57,898 nt of DNA from Patescibacteria group bacterium (GCA_022561335.1 JADFRL010000002.1:1-57898), one strand, 5' to 3'; numbered from the stretch's first letter, positions 9,146 to 19,793 are shown. Numbers and translations are program-made. Notes: generated from the sequence alone by a model not told the origin.

Positions 9146-9766
9146 ATGAGATGGGTGTTCATGGCAGTGGGTGCAATTGCGGCAGTGCTGTTGGTGTTTT
9201 ATCTCCTTGAGGATGACCAGCTCAGCTATGTCACCAACTATCCGTCGGAAGGCAATACAATTGTCGCCTTCGGTGATAGTCTCGTCCTAGGAGTTGGGTC
9301 AACAGCGGGAAACGACTTCGTGTCTGTGCTTTCAAGGAACATTGGGCTGCCTATAGAAAATCTTGGCGTGAGCGGCAATACGACTGCGCAGGGACTAGAT
9401 AGAATTAACGATGTCCTTGAAAGGGATCCTGATATAGTACTTCTTCTCTTGGGGGGTAATGATTACTTACGGCAAATTCCGAGAGAGATGATACGGCAGA
9501 ATCTAGGAAGCATAATCATAAAGCTCCATGAGGCCGGATCCATAGTTGTGCTCTTGGGGGTGCGCGGAGGTGTGCTGCGGGATAATCTCAGAGAAGACTT
9601 TGAAAACTTAGCTAGAGAGTACAACACGGCGTATGTACCAAACGTCCTCGACGGATTGATAGGTAAGCCGGAGTTCATGTATGACGGGATTCACCCAAAT
9701 GATAGGGGGTACGCTCTGATTGCGGAGAAAATTGAACCCACTTTGGAGGAATTGCTTGTACAGTAG
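9146..9766 (+). CDS. SGNH/GDSL hydrolase (TesA-like)
   Basis: VAFGDSLVLG, GVSGNTTAQGL, LLGGNDYLR, DGIHPNDRGY (all four SGNH blocks). Confidence 0.9.
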   Translation: MRWVFMAVGAIAAVLLVFYLLEDDQLSYVTNYPSEGNTIVAFGDSLVLGVGSTAGNDFVSVLSRNIGLPIENLGVSGNTTAQGLDRINDVLERDPDIVLLLLGGNDYLRQIPREMIRQNLGSIIIKLHEAGSIVVLLGVRGGVLRDNLREDFENLAREYNTAYVPNVLDGLIGKPEFMYDGIHPNDRGYALIAEKIEPTLEELLVQ

Positions 9767-9792
9767 CCTCAATTGCGGTATTTTATTAACGA

Positions 9793-9810
9793 CCTGCCCG
9801 TGCAGGCAGG
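9793..9810. repeat. intergenic palindromic repeat, copy 1
   Basis: CCTGCCCGTGCAGGCAGG followed by GAGCT; similar to 50446-50463. Confidence 0.6.
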
Positions 9811-9914
9811 GAGCTACTATATACAAGCATATAATTCCACCGCTCGGACATTGTGAAAATGAATTTTCACATGCTCCTCGCTTGAAATTATAAAGGGTGC
9901 GCTGGACCTTCTTT

Positions 9915-9944
9915 CCCCGCCGCACGCGGATGCAAGCGGCGGGG
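9915..9944. repeat. GC-rich intergenic hairpin
   Basis: CCCCGCCGC-N12-GCGGCGGGG, 9-bp perfect stem. Confidence 0.6.
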
Positions 9945-10043
9945 CATACCGGAGAAAGCGAGTTCTGGTATTATCTCGATGAAACAGTGCGTCGCACTAT
10001 TTTATTGTCCCGGGGGCCTATTATAAGTAATAAATTAAGCACT

Positions 10044-10577
10044 ATGCAGGAATTTATAATTAACATCATTAAACAAAACGCAGTGGATATTATCTGGATC
10101 ACTATTTTGTTCTTTTTTGGAAAATTAATTTTGAAATTAATCGTAAAGCGGCTGGCGCGGGTAGTTGACGACGGGGATGGCGCACGTGTTTCTCAAAAAG
10201 GAAAGAGAGCGGAAACTTTGGGCCATATTATTATGTCAATCGGAAATATCGTTATTTACGCCATAATTTTATTTATGGTTCTAAATTTGTTCGGCGTCGA
10301 CATAAGACCGGTTTTGGCAGGCGCGGGCGTTATCGGTCTAGCCATTGGTTTTGGCGCCCAGTCGCTTGTAAAAGATTTTGTTTCGGGGCTGTTTATTTTA
10401 GTTGAAGATCAATATGGCATCGGCGATAAAGTAAAGATAGGCAATTCCGAAGGAAATGTTATTAGAATCACAATGCGTTCTACTGTATTAAAAGACAAGG
10501 AAGGAAAATTATATTACATATCCAATGGATCAATTAAAGATGTGATTAATATGTCCCAACAAAAAAAATCCTCGTAA
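10044..10577 (+). CDS. small-conductance mechanosensitive channel (MscS family)
   Basis: VLAGAGVIGLAIGFGAQSLVKDFVSGLFILVEDQYGIGDKVKIG; internal ATG at 10044 preferred. Confidence 0.9.
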   Translation: MQEFIINIIKQNAVDIIWITILFFFGKLILKLIVKRLARVVDDGDGARVSQKGKRAETLGHIIMSIGNIVIYAIILFMVLNLFGVDIRPVLAGAGVIGLAIGFGAQSLVKDFVSGLFILVEDQYGIGDKVKIGNSEGNVIRITMRSTVLKDKEGKLYYISNGSIKDVINMSQQKKSS

Positions 10578-10756
10578 GAAATTTATATTATTTTAGAGAG
10601 GTTCGGTAAATTCGTCAGTGTGAGTTTACTTGTGATGAGCTTATCGAGCTATAGAGTGGTTTTTTCAGCAGGGGATGACTTAAATATAAAAAACCATGGG
10701 GCCTCACCGTATATCAACGGATATTGGCCACACAGTTAACTGGTGGGGAATGGGTG

Positions 10757-11518
10757 TCATCCTTGTTCCACCTCCCTACGCTCGAGGAAGGCCTTGCCAT
10801 GACCATACTCTGTATTAACCGGGATGCCTTTGAAGCAGAGTCCGTGGTCAGCACAATCTGCTTCAGAATAACTATTCCGGTTCACATCCATGAGAGCCTC
10901 GAGTCGGCGAACACCTAAGTCAGTGGCGGTGACATTACCACCATTGGCTAAAACACCGATGGCGATAAGGTTGCCGCCGACGTCTATGACGGCATGCGCT
11001 GCTCTGCGAGCAGACCCTCCTGTGGTTAAGATATCTTCCACGAGGAGAATGCGCCTGCCGTTGACATCAGCGGCAAAACCTCGTCTTAAAACAAACGCTG
11101 GGTGTTTAATGATGAGCTGGTCGCCTTTTTCAAGTGTCACAGAAACTGTTTTTCTTCCATCGATGATGTCCAATGAAATCGATGCATATTTAGATGCTGT
11201 GATAACATCCTCTTGATGCTCGGCATAGAGTGTCAGGACCTCGGGACGATCTGGTCTGAGACGAGTCAGATGGTGAGCTGTCCACTGCGATAAGGCAATA
11301 CCACCAAGAGCAGGTGAAACAACAGCATCAATGTCTTCGTCAGCAAACCGCTCTGCAATTCCCGAACAGAGCTTGGATGCGACACTCGAGAGGAGAGTAG
11401 CGCGATCTTTTGCCACGTAGGTGTCAAGATGTAAACCACTTGTACCTACGAAATGGCCCTTGAGAATTGCACCCTGTGCTTCTAATAGCTTTCGAGTACG
11501 GTCGGGGGTCATACTCAT
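10757..11518 (-). CDS. pyrE: orotate phosphoribosyltransferase
   Basis: PRPP motif ILLVEDILTTGGSARRAAHAV; adjacent to pyrF. Confidence 0.9.
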   Translation of the reverse strand: MSMTPDRTRKLLEAQGAILKGHFVGTSGLHLDTYVAKDRATLLSSVASKLCSGIAERFADEDIDAVVSPALGGIALSQWTAHHLTRLRPDRPEVLTLYAEHQEDVITASKYASISLDIIDGRKTVSVTLEKGDQLIIKHPAFVLRRGFAADVNGRRILLVEDILTTGGSARRAAHAVIDVGGNLIAIGVLANGGNVTATDLGVRRLEALMDVNRNSYSEADCADHGLCFKGIPVNTEYGHGKAFLERREVEQG

Positions 11519-11548
11519 AGTTTTTCTCCTTTCCCCTTACTTACTCAA

Positions 11549-12274
11549 TCATGTGGCTGTCTGTGATTCGACGAGATTAAGTACCTTTTGCAGGTTCCTT
11601 ATGGGATCCTCTGCTTTCGTGACAGTGCTTCCAAGAACGAGGATGTTGGCACCGTCTCTTGCAGCCTGATCTGGTGAGCCCATACGAACCTGTCCGCGAG
11701 CCTCAGTGTCACCTGGCAATCTAATTCCAGGAACCGCGAAGAGCATACCGTCGAGGGCTGGATTTTGTGAAAGGACACCGACCTCTTTCGCTGAGCAAAC
11801 AACTCCGTGGGCTCCAGCCGATTTAGCCAGTATTGCAAGACGTAGTGCCTCATCCTGTATATTGACACCAGGAGGTAAATCGTCATCGTCAAGGGAGGTA
11901 AGTAAAGTCACGGCGAAGATCCGGGGTGGGCCATACTCAACAGCGGCCTCGATCATTTTGCGCCCTCCCTGAGCGTGGACAGTGGCCGTGTCAATACCGG
12001 CCAGTCTGGCTTGGAGGGCTCGATTAGCAACCGTACCTGGGGTGTCGTGAAATTTCAGGTCGGCCCAGAGATTTAATGCTCTGACACTTCCTTTGGTTTT
12101 AGGGTTTTTATTCCAAGCGTCCCGCAACCCCTTCAATAGGTACGGGTAATTCCATTGGGTATCCCAGAGATCGTTGAGTTTGAGGCCGTCAAGCAAATGC
12201 GCGGTTTTGCGTACGATATTGAAGGCTTTATCAGGACTCATGCCATCAAGGGCTAGGTAAAGTGTGGTTTTCAA
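11549..12274 (-). CDS. pyrF: orotidine 5'-phosphate decarboxylase
   Basis: LYLALDG, LWADLKFHDTPGTV, VPGIRLPGD...Q, LVLGSTVTKAEDP. Confidence 0.92.
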   Translation of the reverse strand: MKTTLYLALDGMSPDKAFNIVRKTAHLLDGLKLNDLWDTQWNYPYLLKGLRDAWNKNPKTKGSVRALNLWADLKFHDTPGTVANRALQARLAGIDTATVHAQGGRKMIEAAVEYGPPRIFAVTLLTSLDDDDLPPGVNIQDEALRLAILAKSAGAHGVVCSAKEVGVLSQNPALDGMLFAVPGIRLPGDTEARGQVRMGSPDQAARDGANILVLGSTVTKAEDPIRNLQKVLNLVESQTAT

Positions 12275-12503
12275 GGCTCTTCTCCTTCTTTAGATATTGA
12301 ACTTTCGATATTAAAGAACTCTCCAGGCAGACTATCAAAGGAATACTGGACGCGCAACAAGCTATAATACTATGACACACACTCGCCTAAATCATAGGCA
12401 TAAAAGAAACCCTCTCTTTCGGGGATAACTTGGTTTTTGGGTTTATAAGTCCCTGATATAATGTAGGCACTGCATTTATATGTAGCGGAATGCTTTATTA
12501 TCT

Positions 12504-12770
12504 ATGAAAGATGTAGCTCTTGAAATGCTCACTTCTCCCGGCTGCCATAACTGTGCGATCTTTGCCGCATTTTGGGAAACTGAAAAGAGAAACTGGCCCA
12601 ATGTGACGTTTAAAGAAGTAAATATTACAGAGCCAGAAGGGCAGGAGTTGGCACAGAAACACATGATCATGGCTTCTCCGGGGATTATCATAAACGGAGA
12701 GCTATTCTCTACAGGCGGTGTCAATCAAAAGGAATTTTTAGAAAAGCTAAAGGAGCTTTCAGCAGAATAG
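12504..12770 (+). CDS. thioredoxin/glutaredoxin-like protein
   Basis: TSPGCHNCAIF CxxC motif, thioredoxin-like size, cis-Pro region ASPGIIING. Confidence 0.8.
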   Translation: MKDVALEMLTSPGCHNCAIFAAFWETEKRNWPNVTFKEVNITEPEGQELAQKHMIMASPGIIINGELFSTGGVNQKEFLEKLKELSAE

Positions 12771-12804
12771 ACTTTTATAGCAAGAGAATAATTAAGTAAT
12801 ACTT

Positions 12805-15333
12805 ATGGAAGAACACGTACATGAAGCGATGGGCACTGAACCAGAAGTAGATACAGGACAGCCAAGTGCCGATGACAAAAAAATTAGATTTCGTTTAGCA
12901 ATGACAGGATTTGTCCTGTTCATTATTTTTGTTATAGGCATCTTTTGGTTCCTATCCAATCCAGAAATGGGTGCTGGGCTCACACTTTCATTTATCGCAG
13001 GGCTTACCATGATATTTTTGCCGTGCACGCTTCCTATGGCGTTTGTCATCGTACCGATGACGCTCGGCAAGGCTCCGATGAAGGGCTTCCTCATGGCGCT
13101 ATTCTTTGGATTAGGACTTGCGATCACACTCTCTTTTTACGGCGTGTTCATTGCATTTATTGGAAAATTCCTGGGTCTAACCGCAGCAACACAGATTATG
13201 CTTATTGTGGGCGGCTCCGCCTCGCTATTTTTTGGAATTTCGGAAATAGGGCTTATTAAATTTCGTCTGCCGTCATATACCGGTAAATTTCCTGATTTTA
13301 TTCAAAAGCAAGGTGACTACATCAAAGTATTCCTTCTCGGACTTTTCTTGGGGAATGCTGGAGTCGGGTGTCCTAATCCTGCGTTTTACGTGCTCATGGG
13401 TTATATTGCTACCGTTGGGGACCTCTTTAATGGCTGGTTCCTAGGATTTGTTCACGGAGTTGGACGGGCAGTTCCGCTTATCTTTCTTGCGATCCTTGGA
13501 ATTCTTGGTATCAATGCGACAAGTAAAGTTGCCGGAAAGCAAGAAATTATTGAAAAATATATGGGGTGGGTACTTATATTTATCGGTGCTTTTATTATGA
13601 CATTCGGACTTTTTGGACACGACTGGTTTATTTCGTCAGGGTTTCATACCACATGGGAAAAGGTAGTTGTTGCGGTTGCAGGTGAACAATTTGGAGAAAA
13701 TATTCTTCAGCATAACCATAGACTGGTAGATATTAAGGGGTTCATCGAGTATGGAAATATGTTTTTCTTGGGGCTCGTAGGACTCATCATTGCATTATTT
13801 GCAAAATTCAATAAACCGAGTAAGAAATTTCTCACGAGGCTTCTCATACTCTATGCGGTTCTCGTACTTTCTATTGGTTATATGACCGGCTGGACGTTTA
13901 AGTTAAGCATCGATGTTACACCTCACGATAGTAGGGCGATCTCAGGGGAAGGGGAAGCTGTAGTGCCTTTTGGTCTTGACGGTGCTTTCGTACAAGATGA
14001 TGGAAAGGTAAGAACCGCAGATGGGGGTAATGCGGACGGCGCACATGTGATGCCTGACGGGACGGTAATGAGTGGAAGTGGAGCAGTGATCTCTGGAGCT
14101 CATGTCATGCCTGATGGCACCGTGATGGTAATGCAAAAGGTGAGTGCGTCTGTTATTTCGTCACTTCCCAAAAGAAGTCCAGCAGATCGAATTTCCGAGC
14201 TACCTTATGTCATGAAAGACGGTGTCAAGGAGTTCCGCCTCACGGTTGATGAAATTCAGTGGGAATACGAGCCGGGGCGGTACATTCATGCGTGGGCATA
14301 TAACGGTCAAATACCGGGCCCAACCATTCGTGCCACAGAAGGAGAAAAAGTGCGTGTCATAGTAAAGAACAACTTGCCTGACGCTACAACCATCCACTGG
14401 CACGGCCAAGCTATTAACTGGGAAGCAGATGGTGTTCCCAATCTTACACAAAAACCGATCGAGCCGGGTGAAGAGTTTGTTTATGAATTTTCACCAAAAC
14501 CAGAAGGAACGAAATGGTATCATTCACACGGGAATAATGAAAAAACAGTAGCACAACAAGTAGACATGGGCCTCTCAGGCGTGTTTATTATAGAGCCAAA
14601 AGTACCGACAGTTGAATATGACAGAGAATATATACTTCTTCTCGACGAATGGAATATTCTTCCCGGAGGTGTCAATCCGGCTATAGGACACGTGCACGGC
14701 GCCGCAACACCGGGAGCCGTTCCAGAATTCAATACCTTTACTATAAATGGACGCATCTTCCCCTACATTGATCCGATCAAAGTTAAAGAGGGAGAAAAAG
14801 TGCTGATTCGAATTGTAAATGGGGGAACCTCTGCATTTCACCCCATGCATACGCATGGCCATGATTTCGAACTCGTAGCACTTGACGGCAATCCGGTGCC
14901 GAAAGCCGCAATACAAAAGCGAAATGTATATACAATACACCCCGGTGAAACTGCCGACTTCTTACTCACTGCAGACAATCCCGGCAATTGGCTTTTCCAC
15001 TGCCACCAGGCACATCATGCAGCAGCCGGTATGGTCATGCTTATTGAATACGAGGGGTTTGATGGTCCAACAACGGATGATCTTCGAAAAATGAAAGCGG
15101 AAGCAGCAGATATTGCGGGGATACATATCATGGCGGATGGAACCGTTATGCTTGGGAGTGGCGAAGCAGTGGAGGGCGCCGAGGTTACAAGCGACGGAAT
15201 GATCAAGCTTCCAGGTGGTAAAATGGTAACTCCGGTCATGGATATGCGTGAGGGTGGATCTATGGATGAAATAAAGATGGAAACTGACGATCATGAACAC
15301 GCGTCCGAAATACCAGATGACCATACACATTGA
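12805..15333 (+). CDS. fusion: CcdA/DsbD-like membrane domain + multicopper oxidase + DGTVM repeat modules
   Basis: N-term FLPCTLPMAF and GVGCPNPAFYVLMGY in multi-TM; C-term HWHGQ, WYHSHG, HPMHTHGHDF, HCHQAHHAAAGM copper motifs; repeats AHVMPDGTVM x2 and IHIMADGTVM. Confidence 0.88.
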   Translation: MEEHVHEAMGTEPEVDTGQPSADDKKIRFRLAMTGFVLFIIFVIGIFWFLSNPEMGAGLTLSFIAGLTMIFLPCTLPMAFVIVPMTLGKAPMKGFLMALFFGLGLAITLSFYGVFIAFIGKFLGLTAATQIMLIVGGSASLFFGISEIGLIKFRLPSYTGKFPDFIQKQGDYIKVFLLGLFLGNAGVGCPNPAFYVLMGYIATVGDLFNGWFLGFVHGVGRAVPLIFLAILGILGINATSKVAGKQEIIEKYMGWVLIFIGAFIMTFGLFGHDWFISSGFHTTWEKVVVAVAGEQFGENILQHNHRLVDIKGFIEYGNMFFLGLVGLIIALFAKFNKPSKKFLTRLLILYAVLVLSIGYMTGWTFKLSIDVTPHDSRAISGEGEAVVPFGLDGAFVQDDGKVRTADGGNADGAHVMPDGTVMSGSGAVISGAHVMPDGTVMVMQKVSASVISSLPKRSPADRISELPYVMKDGVKEFRLTVDEIQWEYEPGRYIHAWAYNGQIPGPTIRATEGEKVRVIVKNNLPDATTIHWHGQAINWEADGVPNLTQKPIEPGEEFVYEFSPKPEGTKWYHSHGNNEKTVAQQVDMGLSGVFIIEPKVPTVEYDREYILLLDEWNILPGGVNPAIGHVHGAATPGAVPEFNTFTINGRIFPYIDPIKVKEGEKVLIRIVNGGTSAFHPMHTHGHDFELVALDGNPVPKAAIQKRNVYTIHPGETADFLLTADNPGNWLFHCHQAHHAAAGMVMLIEYEGFDGPTTDDLRKMKAEAADIAGIHIMADGTVMLGSGEAVEGAEVTSDGMIKLPGGKMVTPVMDMREGGSMDEIKMETDDHEHASEIPDDHTH

Positions 15334-15375
15334 TTATTTTTTTAGAGATGTTAGAAGTATAAACAACTAAAAAAT

Positions 15376-15681
15376 ATGAATAAACGTCTAATCATTGGAA
15401 TTGTAATAGCCCTCATTGTTGTTGTTGGAATACTGATGTTTGGAAATAATGAGACAGAAATGCAATCGTATGAAGGAATACATATTATGGCGAACGGAAC
15501 CGTAATGCTTCCAAATGGCGAAGAGGTGGAAGGTGCTGAGGTTACAGAGGACGGAATGATCAAGCTTCCGAACGGTGCAATCATAGAGCCAGTAATGGAT
15601 TTAAGAAAAGGAGGGTCTATGGGTGAAATGAAGATGGAAAATGATGAGGACATGCCGATGGAAATGGAAGGGGATGGATAA
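15376..15681 (+). CDS. membrane-anchored Met/Asp-rich repeat protein
   Basis: N-terminal TM then GIHIMANGTVMLPNGEEVEGAEVTEDGMIKLPNG; homologous to the C-terminus of the 12805 product. Confidence 0.75.
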   Translation: MNKRLIIGIVIALIVVVGILMFGNNETEMQSYEGIHIMANGTVMLPNGEEVEGAEVTEDGMIKLPNGAIIEPVMDLRKGGSMGEMKMENDEDMPMEMEGDG

Positions 15682-15685
15682 GAGC

Positions 15686-16036
15686 ATGGGTAAAAAGTCA
15701 AAAATCAAAATGACACGTCAAATGCCAAAGCTGTTTTTATTTGGGGTGATTACCGTATTGGTACTGCTCTTTGTACTTGCTGTACCAACTTTAGGGTATG
15801 CTGACGAGGGTCATACAGAAAATGTTCCTCACAACGAAACTTCACAATTACCTGTACTACCTATTGAAGAAGATGATGATTTTGTCGGAGACAGGCATGC
15901 CGACCATACGCATGCAATAACAGTAAAAGAACCTTGGTATCAGGATGGGCAGTGGTGGATATTTTTTATTATATCCCTTTTTCTTATAGCACTTTTTTCG
16001 TTTGGAGTTTATAGATATTTGCAGGTTAAGGATTGA
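15686..16036 (+). CDS. hypothetical His-rich membrane protein
   Basis: Signal/TM, ADEGHTENVPHNE, DRHADHTHAITV, C-terminal TM. Confidence 0.6.
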   Translation: MGKKSKIKMTRQMPKLFLFGVITVLVLLFVLAVPTLGYADEGHTENVPHNETSQLPVLPIEEDDDFVGDRHADHTHAITVKEPWYQDGQWWIFFIISLFLIALFSFGVYRYLQVKD

Positions 16037-16157
16037 CGTATGAATCTCGATAGTAATCACGGACACTTATACTATATATAATGAGAAAGTTGATTATTTA
16101 TAAAAAGTTTAATTATATGGTAAGGATATTATTAGTCCGTACCCTATTACTATCGGG

Positions 16158-16907
16158 ATGAACAAATATATAATAATTGTAATAGTTCTCGTGCTCATAA
16201 TTGCAAGTGGCGCTGTATATCGGGCAAAATTTGTACCAGAAGTAGAAAAGGCAGTGGTTACCGGTATAGAACGTTCTATATCTATTGTGACATTTGAAAA
16301 TACATGGGCGTTTGAACCGGAGTTTATTGAAGCTGATCAAGGTGACAAGATAATCTTTACCATAACCAATCGAGACGATTACGATCACGGGTTTGCCATT
16401 GATGCATTCGGTATTTCACAACGAATGCCGGCAAAAAGCACCATTGTTATTGAATTTGTTGTGACACAAGCAGGTGATTTCCCCTACTACTGCTCTGTGT
16501 CCTGTGGATCCGGTCTTGTCGATGGTGAAAAGAGAGGTCACTTTAATCAAGTCGGACGGCTTCATGTAAAGAGCATAATTAGCGAGACGTCTGATTTTGG
16601 AAAAACAGTTTCCGACGAAGATTTTGCAAAATCTGCACGGCATGCATCCGCTGTTGCACCAGCTAATGAGAAAGCAGAAGAGCTTGGATATGATGTGTCA
16701 AATTTGGAGATTCTCTTTGACGAGGATAATACACTGTGGGGAATCTATGTTGATTCAGAAGACATCGATGTGAAAGAATTAAATCTTTCGGAAGAGCAGC
16801 AGTACCAATCAATTCTCTATCGGGACAACGATTCAAATCCTGTATTGTGGATCTTTATCGATAGTTTTGAGGGGGAGGTAATTAATGTATTTGAAGTAGG
16901 AGAATAA
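16158..16907 (+). CDS. cupredoxin-domain (COX2/CuA-like) protein with extra C-terminal domain
   Basis: N-terminal TM; DDYDHGFAI, YYCSVSCGSG...RGHF. Confidence 0.75.
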   Translation: MNKYIIIVIVLVLIIASGAVYRAKFVPEVEKAVVTGIERSISIVTFENTWAFEPEFIEADQGDKIIFTITNRDDYDHGFAIDAFGISQRMPAKSTIVIEFVVTQAGDFPYYCSVSCGSGLVDGEKRGHFNQVGRLHVKSIISETSDFGKTVSDEDFAKSARHASAVAPANEKAEELGYDVSNLEILFDEDNTLWGIYVDSEDIDVKELNLSEEQQYQSILYRDNDSNPVLWIFIDSFEGEVINVFEVGE

Positions 16908-16982
16908 AAATGAAAAATCAAATTTTAAAAGTAGAAAATGAAACAGGATGTGTATTTCTAAGGTGAATTATTACGCAACTAT

Positions 16983-19421
16983 ATGACTAAACTTGTACTG
17001 AAAGTTAAAGGAATGCACTGCGCTTCTTGCTCGATACTTATTGATAAGTTGCTTTCAAAACAGGAGGGAGTAATAAGCGTAAAGACAAATTATAGTGCTA
17101 GTAAAACGGCACTTGAGTTTGATGAGTCAAAAATAACGCTTGAAGAGATCGATGCGTTTGTAAATAAGCTTGGCTATGATGTCATTCGACCAGATGAAGA
17201 AAAAGGAACCATTGAAGAAGAAGAGGTAATAGAAGAGAAACAAATTAAGCTGGCAAAACGGCGTGTCATTGCGTCATTTGTTATTGCCTCTCCCATCATC
17301 GCTTACTACATGCTCATACACATGTTCAATATTCCCCATGTGCATGAGGTTTTTGCTCTTCTTAAACTCTTTGGAATCAATATAGATACTACGCTCCGAA
17401 TTGATTTGAACTATGTCTATTGGATATTGAGTACTCCCATTCAGTTTATTATCGGGTGGCCTTTTTATCGCAACGCTTACACTGCAGTTCGTGTGGGAGC
17501 GGCGAATATGGATGTACTTGTGGTGCTGGGAACTTCAGCTGCGTACTTTTATAGCATGTTGGGGTTTCTCTGGTTTAATATTGACCATCCTTTCTGGGAA
17601 AGCTCCGCGGCTCTTATTTCATTCATCTTGCTGGGGCGTTATATTGAGGTGCTTGCAAAAGGTCGTGCATCAAGTGCTATTAAAGAGCTCTTAAAATTAG
17701 AGGCTAAAGAAGCTCATGTTGAGCGGGATGGGCATGAGATAACTGTTCCTCTTGATGAGCTTACCGAGGGAGACATTGTCATTGTGAAGCCTGGAGAAAA
17801 GATTCCTGTTGACGGTATTATTATAGAAGGCGTGTCACACATTGATGAAAAAGTGGTAACGGGGGAATCGTTTCCTGTTAAAAAAGAGGTGGGCGCTGAG
17901 GTTATAGGCGCCACGGTTAATCAGGAAGGACGTTTCAAATTCAAAGCGACAAAAGTCGGGAAGGACACCCTCTTGTATCAAATCATTACCATGGTTGAAG
18001 AAGCGCAGGCTAGCCGTGCGCCTGTTCAGGACCTTGTCGACAAGATTAGCGAATACTTTGTTCCAGCTGTTGTTGTTTTATCTGTTTTAGTCTTTGCCGG
18101 CTGGGTATTTGTTGCAGGATTGCCATTTAGAACCGGGCTTTTGAGGATGATTGCCGTACTTGTTATTTCGTGTCCCTGCGCCATGGGACTTGCGACACCG
18201 ACTGCTCTTGTTATCGGTATTGGTCGTGCTGCCAAGTTTGGGATTATTTTAAAGGGTGGAGAGGCACTTGAGAAAGCCTATAGAGTAACCTCAATAATAT
18301 TTGATAAGACAGGGACACTGACCATCGGAAAACCGGTTGTCACCGACTTTGTAATGCTTAGAGAAGATATTTCAAAGGACGACGCTTTATATATGGCCGC
18401 GTCAGCAGAAATGGGATCGGAGCACCCGCTCGCACGTGCTATCATCGAAAAAGGCCAAGAGCAAGGAGATCTTGCAGATCCGAAGGATTTCAAGGCAGTT
18501 CAGGGTATGGGTATTCAGGCAGTTATTAAGCGAGGTAACGATAGAACGGTTGATATCGGCAATCTTACTTACATGGGCAAGCTCAACATAGATGTTACAG
18601 CATACACTGAGCAGCTTGAAAAACTGCAGTATGAGGCAAAGACAGTGGTCTTTATGCTTGTGGATGGTAAGCCAGCAGCCCTCATTGCAATGGCAGATAC
18701 TCTAAAACCGTATGCTAAAGAGGCGATCGACGAATTGAAAAAAATGGGCAAGGAAATCATTATGATTACGGGTGATAATATAAAAACCGCTGAAGCCATT
18801 GGTCGTGAGGTGGGAATTGATAGGGTTCTCGCTGAAGTGCTTCCTCAAGATAAGGCTCTGCAAGTAAAGAAATTACAAGACGAGGGGAAAAAGGTTGCCA
18901 TGGTGGGAGATGGTATAAATGACTCACCCGCACTTGCGCAATCCGATCTCGGTATAGCTATTGGTTCAGGAACTGACGTGGCGATTGAAACAGGAGATGT
19001 TGTTCTTGTGAAGGATGATCTTCGGGATGTGGTCACCGCGCTTCAACTATCTAGGAAGACGATTAAAAAGATATGGCAGAATCTTTTCTGGGCGTTTTTC
19101 TATAACGTTGCCGCAATTCCAATTGCAGGAGGTGCGCATCTTTTGATTACACAATCATCACTGGGTATTGCAGCAGCATGGGTAGTTGCCATTCAATCCA
19201 AATTTGCAGGAGCAGGGCAAATCTTCTTCAATTTATCACAGGCAACACTTCGGCCAGAAATTGCCGGCTTTGCCATGGCATTTAGCTCAGTTTCAGTTGT
19301 TCTCAATTCATTGCTGCTTAAGCGTTATGTACCTCCTATTGAAAAGAAGATTGCCGATAGTGAAGATAAAGGCAAAAGAGGAGGAAGTATGGCTGAATCA
19401 GTAGTAAAACCTGCCACGTAG
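16983..19421 (+). CDS. copA: copper-translocating P-type ATPase with N-terminal HMA domain
   Basis: [43 protein letters not shown]. Confidence 0.93.
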   Translation: MTKLVLKVKGMHCASCSILIDKLLSKQEGVISVKTNYSASKTALEFDESKITLEEIDAFVNKLGYDVIRPDEEKGTIEEEEVIEEKQIKLAKRRVIASFVIASPIIAYYMLIHMFNIPHVHEVFALLKLFGINIDTTLRIDLNYVYWILSTPIQFIIGWPFYRNAYTAVRVGAANMDVLVVLGTSAAYFYSMLGFLWFNIDHPFWESSAALISFILLGRYIEVLAKGRASSAIKELLKLEAKEAHVERDGHEITVPLDELTEGDIVIVKPGEKIPVDGIIIEGVSHIDEKVVTGESFPVKKEVGAEVIGATVNQEGRFKFKATKVGKDTLLYQIITMVEEAQASRAPVQDLVDKISEYFVPAVVVLSVLVFAGWVFVAGLPFRTGLLRMIAVLVISCPCAMGLATPTALVIGIGRAAKFGIILKGGEALEKAYRVTSIIFDKTGTLTIGKPVVTDFVMLREDISKDDALYMAASAEMGSEHPLARAIIEKGQEQGDLADPKDFKAVQGMGIQAVIKRGNDRTVDIGNLTYMGKLNIDVTAYTEQLEKLQYEAKTVVFMLVDGKPAALIAMADTLKPYAKEAIDELKKMGKEIIMITGDNIKTAEAIGREVGIDRVLAEVLPQDKALQVKKLQDEGKKVAMVGDGINDSPALAQSDLGIAIGSGTDVAIETGDVVLVKDDLRDVVTALQLSRKTIKKIWQNLFWAFFYNVAAIPIAGGAHLLITQSSLGIAAAWVVAIQSKFAGAGQIFFNLSQATLRPEIAGFAMAFSSVSVVLNSLLLKRYVPPIEKKIADSEDKGKRGGSMAESVVKPAT

Positions 19422-19448
19422 GATTACTATAATAAACAACACAAACTT

Positions 19449-19655
19449 ATGGAGACAATAGAGTTAAACATAGAAGGTATGCATTGCGGTGCTTGTGCAA
19501 CAGGCATTCAGATGATCGCATCAGGAATTGATGGGGTGGAATCGGCGTTTGTTGACTACGACGGGAAAAAGGGAAAATTCGAATTAGATTCTTCAAAAGC
19601 AAGTAAGGAGCAGATCATTAAAGCTATAGGAGAACTTGGCTATACAGCGTCCTAA
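19449..19655 (+). CDS. copZ: heavy-metal-associated copper chaperone
   Basis: 68 aa HMA domain, GMHCGACATGI. Confidence 0.85.
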   Translation: METIELNIEGMHCGACATGIQMIASGIDGVESAFVDYDGKKGKFELDSSKASKEQIIKAIGELGYTAS

Positions 19656-19675
19656 AGTAGAATCAATGTATGGAT

Positions 19676-19793
19676 CCCGTTAGAGGCTGCGGTCGCCCAT
19701 TGAGTTTACAAGATTATGTTTCAAGGTCAGATATTGTTATGAATAAATTAGCAAGAAGCAGTTTTTACATGACCGCGACCTGCCTCTAACAGA
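19676..19793. repeat. CCCGTTAGAG / CTCTAAC palindromic element abutting a start codon
   Basis: GTTAGAGGC/GCCTCTAAC plus GCGGTC/GACCGC arms; ATG of the next CDS at 19794. Confidence 0.65.
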
